Positions 55,319 through 64,000 of a stretch of 64,000 bases of DNA are shown here, one piece after another. The stretch's first letter is position 1. Each line of letters opens with the position of its first letter. A program made the position numbers and the translations under genes. The DNA is from Pyrenula massariospora (lineage: Eukaryota > Ascomycota > Eurotiomycetes > Pyrenulales > Pyrenulaceae), in contig JAGFMI010000020.1 of assembly GCA_021030905.1 (NCBI GenBank), forward strand, positions 186,001 to 250,000. Direction: 5' to 3'. The notes below the pieces were generated by a model. The model saw only the letters and a program-made list of their open reading frames with translations. It searched no databases and was not told the DNA's origin.

Positions 55319-56210
55319 TCACTGCAGATTAACAAACATCCCCCCATCAACCAAAATCTGCGCCCCCGTCACATACCCACTCAACTCCTCGCATCCCAAC
55401 CAAACCGCCGGCCCAGCCAAATCCTCCGGCCTCCCCAACCTCCTCAACGGCGTCCTCCCCTCCATATACACCCTCTTCCTCTCCGCCTCACTCCCCGGCG
55501 GGCCCTCCAAATCCTTATCATTAAGCTGCGTCCTAATCGTCCCGGGCAGCAACGCATTGCACCTTATCCCATACTTCCCCAGCGCACACGCCGCGGACTG
55601 CATGAGCGACAGCAGCCCAGCCTTCGTGGGCGTGTAGTGGGCCTGCTGGGCGCCGCCAACGAGCGCGGAGATAGACGAGATCGCGATGATGGAGCCGCCC
55701 GGCGGATCTTGCTGCGTCGACATGTGCCGCGCGGCGGCCTGGACGGCGTAGAAGGCGCCGGAGAGGTTGGTGGCGAGGGTGGCGGACCAGAGGGCGTCGG
55801 TGATGGAGAGGAGGTCGGCGAAGGGGCAGATGCCCGCGTTGGAGATGAAGATGTCGAGGCGGCCGCCGAAGGTGGAGGCGGTGCGGGAGACGAGGGCGCG
55901 GCCGGTTTCCGGGTCGGAGATGTCGCCGGGGATGCAGAGGTAGCGGGGTGAGGGGGGGGATGTCGAGGAGGTGAAGGGGGAGGCGGCCTTTTGGGCTTCC
56001 TGTTCGAATGAGGCCAGATGTTCGGAGTCAGAGGGCCCGCCGAGATAATTGATGGCGACGAGGGCCCCATGGCGGAGATAGCTGAGTGCGATTGCCTGGA
56101 TTTGGGTGAGCTTTATATGATGACAGAACATAACGGAAACTTACACGTCCAATTCCGGTTAGACCGCCTGTTATGGCAGCAACCTTGTCGGTCAAAATAG
56201 GTGGCACCAT
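55319..56210 (-). CDS. LRA1: Short-chain dehydrogenase, probably L-rhamnose 1-dehydrogenase
   Basis: There are two exons, 56210-56145 and 56095-55319, giving 280 residues. The nucleotide-binding motif GGLTGIGR is completed across the 49-base intron. The catalytic Ser is in AISSISALVGG and the Tyr and Lys in HYTPTKAG. ISNAGICPF and GYVTGAQILVDGG are also typical of classical SDRs. Fungal L-rhamnose 1-dehydrogenase is a member of this group that oxidises L-rhamnose to L-rhamnonolactone. The adjacent L-rhamnonate dehydratase gene in the same orientation, and the lactonase gene at 45 kb, support this role. A Ser/Pro-rich insert (TSSTSPPSPR) makes it about 20 residues longer than usual. By sequence alone other sugar or polyol dehydrogenases remain possible. 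Confidence 0.8.
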
Positions 56211-56860
56211 CTTCGATTACCTGAAGCGGGAGAAGATTTCATATAGATATCCTAATTTGGAAAAATGTAAAAAGCAGTTTGGAAAGACGCTGAAAGACTT
56301 GTTTCAACGAACAAATACATAAAAACTTAGAAAGCATTGACGGAGCCAGGGGATGAAGGAAGTCTCGTTCCACAGGGAGACATTCTGACGCGACACGTGC
56401 ACTGTAATGATATGATATGCCGTTTACGTCGGCCTATGCCGAGAAAATGGTCGCTAATTCCGCATATGCAAGCACAATGAGATGCCGAATACTTCTGATC
56501 GTCAAAGTCGGTCTCTTAACGGGAAAAAAGTTGACCAAGAGGGGAAAGTGCCAAGACAAGTGGGATGGATTTGGGGACGGCGGGGCGCCTCCTGCACTCG
56601 GTCTCCATTGTCCCGAACCATTCTTGCTGGCCATTTTCACGTCATTTGACAGCCTGACAAGATATGAACTGAAGAGAATCCCGAAATCGATAAGGCTGAA
56701 AGTTAGAATGCCTCTTAGTACAGCTGCAAATTACTCTAGACCTGGCACGCCTATGGCGCATGACTGAAATGCTCCAACTCCAGTGCAAGGCCGCCCAATG
56801 CAAGGCATTTACCACATACCAAAGAAGATTGCAGGTGCAGCAGTCAAATATAGCCAAGGT
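56211..56860. other. Promoter region of LRA1
   Basis: 650 bases between the LRA1 start and the LRA3 stop. It contains one CGG-N6-CCG site (56430-56441), 220 bases before the ATG. A plus-strand frame at 56417-56767 has no support. Confidence 0.5.
56430..56441. promoter_or_regulatory. CGG-N6-CCG site upstream of LRA1
   Basis: CGGCCTATGCCG is an inverted CGG pair with a 6-base spacer, the layout bound by several Gal4-class regulators. It lies 220 bases before the LRA1 start. Binding by the cluster regulator is untested. Confidence 0.35.
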
Positions 56861-58300
56861 TTATACGCTCTCAGAATGGGGAACTCCATTCAGAACAACC
56901 GGTTTCTCAGCCAGCTGCTCGGGTATGTTTTGCGCTTGAACCAGATTCGACACAGCAGGGTCCGTAGTCAAGAGACTTTTCTGCGGGGTTGGATTCAGAA
57001 TGTTTTCGGCGTTGATAATTCTCGCTCTGGGATTCAGCTCAAGCCCAAAACCTGGCTTGTCGAGCTCTGAAACCTCCACGTATCCATGGGTAGGGATAGG
57101 CTCGTTCAGAAATAGATCTCCAAAAACGGGGTAAACAGACTTGCCATCCGGACTATTCGCCAAGTACTCATGGAAAGGCGTGTTCGGTTGACTTACGACA
57201 AAATGATAGCTGTATGGACCGCTGGCATGTGGCACTACAGGGATATCGTAGGCCGCCGCCATTGAAGCCACTTTGAGGATCTCGCTCATCCCTCCCAGCC
57301 ACATAATGTCAGGCTGGATGATATCGAGATTTCGCCCCTCGATCAATTTCCGGAAACCATAACGGGAGTATTCGTGCTCTCCAGTGGTGAATTTGACTCT
57401 TGGATGAGCTCGTTTTAGAAGTGCTTGACCATCGAAATCATCCGGACTTAGACATTCCTCCCACCAGTCTATCCTTAGGTCCTCTCTTTCTGCCTCGCTC
57501 ACTAGATCGATTGTATACGAGACGTTGAGACTCATATAACAATCTACCCGAAGCGGAAAGTTCGGTCCCACTTTTTGTCTCTGTTCCTTCAGATATGCAA
57601 TATTCTTTAGGAGGCCAGGCCGACCTTCATCTGGTCCATATGGAAGGGCAACCTTGGCTCCAATGAAGCCCGCGTCTTTGGCAACGCCTGGCTCTGGACC
57701 GGTGCAATAGAAGTGCAATCTTGACCTTGTAGCACCTCCAATGAGCTTGTACACTGGTTCTTGCCGTATTTTCCCCAGGAGATCCCATAGCGCCAAATCT
57801 ATCACGGAGATAGTTGCAATGGGAAGACCTTTCCGGCCGTAATAGAGTGAACCTTTGTACATCTGTTCGAAGATATGAGTTATATCTCGAGGATCTGAGC
57901 GGTAGTGTGTAAGCAACTGCGCCAGCGCTCGGAGATCTTTCCATACCTTTGCCAATGAGGAAGCGCTCAAAATGTTGGGCAACAAGCCAACAGGCTGGAG
58001 GGCCGCCGAAACCCGTAGCAAAGCCCTTAGTGCCGTCGCTTGCTTCAATCTCGACGCAGAAAGAGCCAAGAACGTTTATGCCCCAGCTAGTTCTCGATTT
58101 TCGATATTCCTCCCATTTCGACATGGGGGTGGAGATGGGGCTGTCAATCAGCCAGTGCCCGCCTTTTACCTACAGCCATCAGTTTGCGTCGACAATCACA
58201 GCTCCAGACTTGCATTATGGTAGTCGCCGCCAGAACCAACGCCGTCAATAATAAAGGTCCTGACTCCCTTGATGCAGGGAAATTTCCGCACAGAGCTCAT
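56861..58300 (-). CDS. LRA3: L-rhamnonate dehydratase (enolase superfamily)
   Basis: There are three exons, 58300-58210, 58162-57947 and 57894-56861, giving 446 residues, the usual fungal length. The enzyme removes water from L-rhamnonate to give 2-keto-3-deoxy-L-rhamnonate, the third step of the oxidative pathway. Strongly conserved blocks include SGGDYHNA, HWLIDSPISTPMSKW, GFATGFGGPPACWL, YYGRKGLP, the metal-ligand strands LRVDCYMSLN, WWEECLSPDD and FTTGEHEYSR, and the catalytic-His region VVPHASGPYSYH. The second intron is standard. The first uses a weaker GTCTGG donor but is required to join the GDYHNA and GHWLID blocks in phase. It shares a divergent promoter with the Zn2Cys6 gene. Confidence 0.9.
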
Positions 58301-58538
58301 AACGGTGGTGAAGAGTCCCGGGAAAAGCTTGGAGAAGCGTATCTGCAAATATCATGGGAAATATTTGACTGGCGGCAGCAAGAAACTCCAAAGATCAAGC
58401 CGTAGAAACAGCAGTCGAATCGCCTCAAAAGAAGTCTGTCGAACAACCCGTTCGCACGCTCGGTCCATCACTAACCCGGGCCATGCTAATTGGCGGGTAG
58501 AAGCGACTGGTGGTGCGTGACATTCGTGGAGGACCAAA

Positions 58539-58555
58539 GCGGCCCTGAATTCCGC
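58539..58555. promoter_or_regulatory. GCGG-N9-CCGC inverted repeat
   Basis: GCGGCCCTGAATTCCGC has 4-base arms and contains CGG-N9-CCG. It lies in the LRA3/regulator promoter. It is a candidate Zn2Cys6 operator with no direct evidence. Confidence 0.3.
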
Positions 58556-58601
58556 AGCAACGCTCCGGCCTCGGCATATCGTAGCAGCGGCCATCAAAGA
58601 G

Positions 58602-58625
58602 CCTCCCGGATAGGTCGGCGGGAGG
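58602..58625. promoter_or_regulatory. CCTCCCG-N10-CGGGAGG inverted repeat
   Basis: Perfect 7-base arms face each other across 10 bases in the LRA3/regulator promoter. The arms and spacer contain three CGG triplets on the plus strand. It is a candidate operator, or a hairpin in the regulator's leader. Confidence 0.4.
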
Positions 58626-58843
58626 TTGAAAAGAGACAAGTTGAAGATGAAACGCTGGCAAGGTTCTCCAGATGCGTGGAGAAGCGATAATGCCTGCAAA
58701 TTATAATCTCGTCTGTGTCAAACCGCGGGCTGCGGGGTCGGCAAATGCCTCCTCGCGCCCGCTCCCCCAGATTTTCTCGGTCGTACACCACCGAGTCCTC
58801 GAACGTCTTTCTTCAGTAAGCCCGAGTTGGCAGCGCGCTCGCC

Positions 58844-61529
58844 ATGGTGAATCACCAACCGTCACCACAGTCGGTCACTCGGTCTAGCCAGCGGGAGAGT
58901 GATATCGACAGGCCTGAGAGCCCCCAGGACGGGCAGTGGAGCGCAGAGGAGAGCGGAGCAGAGGAGCTCGTGGACCAGAATGGGTCGCGGAAGAGGAAGA
59001 GGCCACGGCCCATGAGCGTCTCGTACGTCTGAAGATCAGTCCTTTCATATTCGAAACTGCACCAACCCGTGCTGCCTGCAAGCTGCCCTTCGTTCAGAGG
59101 CGTACCCACTCCAAGCGTTAGTTAACTTCGTGCAGCCACAGCTGACTGAGGTTACACCAGATGCGAGCTCTGCAAGCAGAGGAAGGTCAAATGCGACAGG
59201 GGACAGCCAAGCTGTGGATGGTGTGCGAGAAACCACCATGTCTGCGAATACAAGGAGCGAAGGAAGCCTGGCCTCCGGGCTGGATACGGAAGAGAGTTGG
59301 AGCATCGGTTGGATCGGCTGGAGCAAATCATACATGCGCACGGGAGGCTCCTCGAAACACATCTTCTACGATCTTCAGATGGCAATAATGAGACGCCACA
59401 GCAAGAGACTAGCGTCTATCCTCCGCCACCAGAATCCATGTCACATCATCTACCTCGCACCGAAGCTGCGCTGTTCATGCAAAAGCCGCCAATTTATCCG
59501 GATCCGCTGCAGTCTCAAGGATCTATTATGAACAACTACAGCAATTCAATTGCAGCTTCAACCCCAAGTCTAGCCCAGGCTGATAGTTATCAACAGGCGC
59601 ATGAACAGACACCAAACGGAATCCCACAAAGACATCAGTCCATGCACAGTGCAGCCCCTACTGAATATTTCGCCCAGAACACGGCTACTCTCGAATCGCC
59701 TACCTTGAACATATCCGCCGAGCCCCAAGCTTCGCTGATTGATCCTTCACAAAGCTTTCCTCCCTATGACCTGCTTTACGCGCTGGTTGACCTTTACTTC
59801 AAGCATATTAACACATGGTGTCCTATCCTGCATCGGAAGACAACTCTCGACGCGCTATTTGGGCCATCTACTCTGGATGAGGCTGATCGGATTATTCTTC
59901 ACGCAATTGTAGCCACAACTCTACGTCTTTCTACCGACACGCGTCTAAATGCCGAGAATAGGAAGCGTTTCCATGATTCGTCCAAGCAAAAGGTCCTGTT
60001 GTATGGTCTCGAGAATTCTAGCGTTAAAGCCCTTCAGGCCTTAGTAATCCTGGCATTAGATCTGACGGGAACCAGTAATGGTCCTCCCGGCTGGAACTTA
60101 CTTGCATTGATAACACGTTCCGTTGTCCAACTGGGCTTGTCTGTTGAAGCAACTTCAACCATGGTATCACCAAATTATCCGTCTATATACACGCTGCGAG
60201 CGATGACCCTCCCAGAACCAAAGTCCTGGATCGAAGATGAATCGAGAAGACGATTATTCTGGATGGTCTACCTTCTAGATCGATATGCCACCATTGCTAC
60301 GGCCTTTGAATTCGCGTTAGACGAAAAAGAGATTGATAGAAAACTACCTTGTCGAGATGACTTGTTCGCACGAAATCAACCAGTCGAGACAAGATGGTTT
60401 CGTACCTCGGAACGATCAGATTACAGCCTAAATCATCCAGAGAATCTTGGGAGCTTCTCATACTACTGCGAGATTCTGGGAATTGTATCGCGGATTCATC
60501 AGTTCTTGAAGCGCCCCGTCGATATTGGGGCATTGTCAGACGTCGAAGAGTGGCAACGCAGTTATCGTGATCTCGACGCTGAGCTGAATTCATGGAAATT
60601 CAGCCTACCGAACGAATATGGAAACATGGCGCGCCTTTTCAATTCCAGTACCTCCAACACCAACAAGACCGTTAACTGCGGCTGGATAATGCTTCATGCA
60701 ACCTACCATTTTGCCATCATTCGGCTTCACTCATCGGCTGCTTATCCAACTACGCGATCGCCTATCTTTACACCATCCTACAGCGCATCACAGAGATGTC
60801 TCACCGCCGTAGAAAATATGGCCCAGCTCGGACATTACGTAGTGAATAATGGCATGTTGAATAAGCTTGGTCCGCCTTTCGCCTTCAATCTCTGGGTAGC
60901 TGCTCGATTGCTATTAGTACATGGGTCGACGATCGACCACAAAGTCAGCCCCGACATTATGTTCTTTGTCAGCACCCTAGCACAAATGGGTAAATACTGG
61001 AAAGTGGCAGAGCGGTATAGCAACATATTGAACCGCGTCCTGGAAGAATATCAGACGAGCGAGCGGGGACCGATGAACGCCCACGGCGAAAGGGTAACAC
61101 CATCCACTGTCCGAATACTAGCTGACATGAGGAGGTAAGTGAAACATAGTGGATATCGAATTGAGCCTCGTCATGCTGAAACTGAACAGGTGTGCTTATG
61201 ATCTTGATTTCTTGATTTCCCGGCAGCCCCGACCAATTGCTCAGTCTTCTCTGTATGCCAACGCAGCAGGGACGACGCCGACGCCTTTGAAAACCCCAGC
61301 CCCCAACGAATTGGAATATTTGGATGTCTTTGATTTTTTCAATATGCCCCGGTTGCCTGTATCACAGGACCCTAACGGGAGTATGAACGGTAATACCCAC
61401 CCTGGAGCGGCCCAGGGCGTGCCTATGGGTAACGGAACCGGAAATGGGGAGATGACGGGCGAATTTAATATTACAAATTACATGGTACCAAATCCAGAAT
61501 CGGACTGGTTGTTTAAGGCGAACACGTGA
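58844..61529 (+). CDS. Zn2Cys6 transcription factor, likely L-rhamnose regulator
   Basis: There are three exons, 58844-59022, 59161-61134 and 61190-61529, giving 830 residues. A basic patch (RKRKRPRPMSVS) leads across a 138-base intron into the zinc cluster C61ELC-KQRKVKC-DRGQPSC-GWC-ARNHHVC88, with the standard spacing 2-6-6-2-6. A linker and a dimerisation helix follow (GYGRELEHRLDRLEQIIHAHG). The fungal-specific transcription factor domain spans about residues 200-600 (LYFKHINTWCPILHRKTT, DESRRRLFWMVYLLDRYA). The C-terminus is polar with a Gly/Asn-rich stretch. It shares a promoter with LRA3 and is the best candidate for the counterpart of the rhamnose regulators known from Scheffersomyces (TRC1) and Aspergillus (RhaR). 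The regulatory role is inferred from position and type. Confidence 0.82.
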
Positions 61530-63150
61530 GTGGATCAATCAAGGGGCCTTAAGACCAGCCTCAACATCACTCCTAGATGGGGACAAACTCTCGCAATGGA
61601 CTTTGGAATTCACGCAGTGGCAATCGCGGATGACGTATCTGGAGGTCGCAAGCATGCATGTCAGATCTGCACTCGGCGTGATTATTTCGTGCTGTGGATA
61701 ACGCCTCTAATGTTGTTCCTGGGCAGCCGAGAAAGGAGCAATTAGCATTGTGCCCGTTTATCGTAAGCCTGACTGTCGATCCGGGCGTGGAAGCAAATGG
61801 CGACAACGTTACATGAGGTCAACGGTCCGGGCGGGAAATGTGCTGTTTTTGACGCTTGTGTAAGACCGTCTCGTCTCTGCGATACTGGAGATGATATAGA
61901 AATGCGAGATCCACGTAAAGTAAGCCGCGACTGAAGGTTGATAGGGGATCGTTTGGGCATGGTGTGGTAGTACGAGCCGCCGAATAGAAGGCTGTGAATG
62001 GCACTTTCAACGGTTCCCCGAGTAAGCTGTTAGGCGCGATTGGGGCCGGCGGGGTTTTGGCACCAGGCGGATGGAAAGTCGTCGCGTGGCAGTGAAACCT
62101 TCAGAGGGGACACAGCATCGTGCTGGAACTGCGGCAAAGGAATCACTAAAGTGTCCTCTTCGCCAATGCGTCGAGTGACGTGAAGGTGAAAAGAGCCGTG
62201 CAGCGTGGACATGCAAGGCTGACTGCGCGCCAAGGTCCCAGGCTGCGCCTCGCTTCCCATGCTATTTCGGTTGACCTTTCCGAACCTCGCCGTGGCTCAA
62301 CCACACCCACGCCAGACCAGACTCTCCTCCCGTCGACCCTTAACCGTCTAAGTCAAAGTGCTGATGCCCCTTTCCACCAATGGCACGCCCAAGCTCGCCT
62401 CGACAACAATCGCGAGCTCGTCCTCAACCGTTCCATGCTGCTCTTGGCCCTATCGTGCCCATTTCGAACCCCCCCGAGCTGTCTGCTGCCTATGAGCCGC
62501 TCCTTTACAGAACCCTCCCCCCCTCGAGACTCCGAAATATCGCTTTTTGGCCCGTCGAGGATTTGAAACATCATACCAACGCCTTCGACGGTCCGCTCGC
62601 ACCCCTAACCTAGTCAGGTGTCTGGTTTTACCTCCTGAAAAATGTAGATACAATTACTGGCAGACGGTGAATTGGCTGAATGCCCTGGTCGGAGCTGGAT
62701 TCCCCCCTGGTCCTAGTCATCCTCTCTGTCGGTACTAAGGGGACCCAGGGCCTTGGATGACGAGTGTAGATCCATGCAGCTGAGATCGCTCGATGGGTCC
62801 GCCCTTGTACCTCGTGCTTTCTACGACCCCGTTAACCATTCCGGTTGGTCCTCCATCTCCTATCTCCTAACGGTCAACGATGGCCAAGCAGCCCCATCTA
62901 ATCGGTCTTGCCCGCCCGCAGCCCCCGCTATGGCATCTAACCCATCTGAGCGATCTGTCATCGATGGGGTGCTGGTCGGATCTGCAGTGAGCATGTGGGT
63001 TTGTTCACATAAGAGGTGGCTTTGAAGCTCTACACAGATTTGGTAGTGGTAACGGAACTTGCCTCCCAAACAGTCTTCCCACCCACGCTCGTGAATGACT
63101 TAATCCTTTCCAGGCAGCCACCACCTTCCTTCATCCACGTTGTTCTTGTA
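61530..63150. other. Long intergenic region without supported gene
   Basis: About 1.6 kb of moderately GC-rich DNA. Open frames of 60 to 128 codons overlap on both strands (for example 62180-62566) and have biased Arg/Ser/Pro content with no family signal. Confidence 0.5.
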
Positions 63151-63156
63151 TATAAA
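63151..63156 (+). promoter_or_regulatory. TATA box of the small Cys-rich gene
   Basis: TATAAA within TATATAAAG lies 215 bases before the ATG at 63371. A pyrimidine-rich stretch from 63175 to 63300 lies between them, as in strongly expressed fungal genes. Confidence 0.5.
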
Positions 63157-63370
63157 GTGGTGCCTTAGGGCTGAGCTATTCCCATTCTTCTCTTGATCTC
63201 ATTGTCAATCACCATTGCCTTCTCTTGATCAGTTCTCTGTCACATATTTCTTGTCAGTATCTAGCGTCCGTCCCGACTACGATATTCGACCCTTTCAAAT
63301 ATCAATCATAGACTTCTCAGCGCAAACTTGAAGTTTCTACTTTCTTCAATTGGGCCTCGCCACCATCAAT

Positions 63371-63604
63371 ATGTGCTATCAGCTTATCGAGCGTTATTCT
63401 GTATGCCGCTGCATATACTACCAGCATTCTATCGACCCATGCCAAGCGTACGGACAGCATGGACACTACCCACAGGAAAAGACGGTTCTCGTCGGCTACG
63501 CATGTCCTAGACACCAATCTGGTCACCATGTAGAGTATGGTTCCAGCGGGGGACATTGGCAAGACTCCGGCTACTCAAGTGGCTACTATTCTGACCGGCG
63601 ATGA
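63371..63604 (+). CDS. Small Cys/Tyr-rich conserved fungal protein
   Basis: A single exon encodes 77 residues. The pattern MCYQLIERYSVCRCIYYQHS, followed by DPC, YGQ, then EKTVLVGYACPRHQ, resembles a family of short ascomycete proteins with an N-terminal MCY and five cysteines. There is no signal peptide, so the cysteines may bind a metal in the cytosol or nucleus. The C-terminus is rich in Gly, Ser, His and Tyr. The start was set at MCY because family members begin there. The role of the family is unknown. Confidence 0.65.
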   Translation: MCYQLIERYSVCRCIYYQHSIDPCQAYGQHGHYPQEKTVLVGYACPRHQSGHHVEYGSSGGHWQDSGYSSGYYSDRR

Positions 63605-64000
63605 CATTTACCTGACGATTCAAGATTCATGTATCACGATGAGCATTGGTTCGGACATTCTTTTATACAGCGACGGCCGTTTGCACGTACCTCTGTTAAG
63701 CACGGCCATCCTTCGGAACATTTCACATCCCATTCCCTCGGATTGAACGTCTCCGCAATCGTCTGTCGGAAGGCACACACGTTACCAGCGGGCTACAAGG
63801 TGCCTGGCAGGCTTCGTAACGTCTGGCTTCTTTGATTTGGTGACGCGTATCTCCACGCATTCGGGTTAGGCAGCATTTGATCGGCATTTGAGGCAGAATT
63901 TGCAACGCACGTGTCAGATAACGGACTTTAGTTTTGAGGTTACACGGAGCAGGCTTTCGGAGCGAGGAACCGAGTAACAGCGCATTCATTGGATTCATAT
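63605..64000. other. Downstream region to the window edge
   Basis: 396 bases after the small Cys-rich gene. A frame at 63537-63835 overlaps that gene in other frames and is probably a shadow. Nothing else was recognised. Confidence 0.5.

Larger units (their letters stand above)
58301..58843. promoter_or_regulatory. Divergent promoter of LRA3 and its regulator gene
   Basis: 543 bases separate the two start codons. It contains two inverted repeats with CGG triplets (58539-58555 and 58602-58625). Shared control, including autoregulation of the Zn2Cys6 gene, is plausible from the layout. Confidence 0.5.

Overview
This window is nuclear DNA of a filamentous ascomycete (Pezizomycotina). The evidence is short introns of about 43 to 75 bases with GT...AG ends and CTAAC/CTGAC-like branch sites, HET, 2EXR, DUF7580 and DUF7708 proteins that are typical of these fungi, a Zn2Cys6 regulator, and orthologues of PEX2 and KAP120. 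I cannot set the class or genus from sequence alone. Exon joins were worked out by hand from reading frame, splice sites and remembered family patterns.

Layout. 1-9.8 kb: the start of a gene leaving the left edge, a Pmp3-like proteolipid gene with a probable GC-AG intron, a six-exon AAA ATPase, a DUF7708/STAND-like protein with a degenerate P-loop, and a decayed 2EXR gene. 9.8-17.3 kb: a 2EXR protein, a small secreted 10-cysteine protein, a zinc alcohol dehydrogenase and a secreted metallopeptidase-like protein whose HExxH motif is lost. 19-24 kb: a divergent pair, a C2H2-type protein and a DUF7580 protein. 25-30 kb: a dihydroxy-acid dehydratase paralogue and an unusual fusion of an alpha/beta hydrolase with a capping-enzyme-like phosphatase. 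30.5-38.6 kb: two more 2EXR genes, a BAHD-type acyltransferase that appears to sit inside a broken HET gene, and an intact HET gene with an in-frame 27-base repeat. 39-44.3 kb: housekeeping genes KAP120 and PEX2, back to back. 45-61.5 kb: a dispersed L-rhamnose catabolic group. 63.4 kb: a small Cys-rich protein.

How the genes work together. The clearest system is oxidative, non-phosphorylating L-rhamnose catabolism: an SDR that fits L-rhamnose 1-dehydrogenase (LRA1), an amidohydrolase that fits L-rhamnono-gamma-lactonase (LRA2), L-rhamnonate dehydratase (LRA3), and a Zn2Cys6 regulator sharing a 543-base promoter with LRA3. A GH31 alpha-xylosidase-like gene lies beside LRA2. LRA2 is separated from LRA1 by GH31, a membrane-protein gene with an apparent frameshift, and a HET gene. 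The aldolase LRA4 is not in the window. A second theme is self/non-self recognition: two intact HET genes, one HET fossil, a DUF7580 protein and a DUF7708 STAND-like protein.

A compositional pattern not explained by annotation recurs at least nine times: a C-rich stretch followed within a few hundred bases by a G-rich stretch on the same strand, in genes of both orientations and in at least one intergenic region. No tRNA, rRNA, CRISPR array or clear transposon was found.
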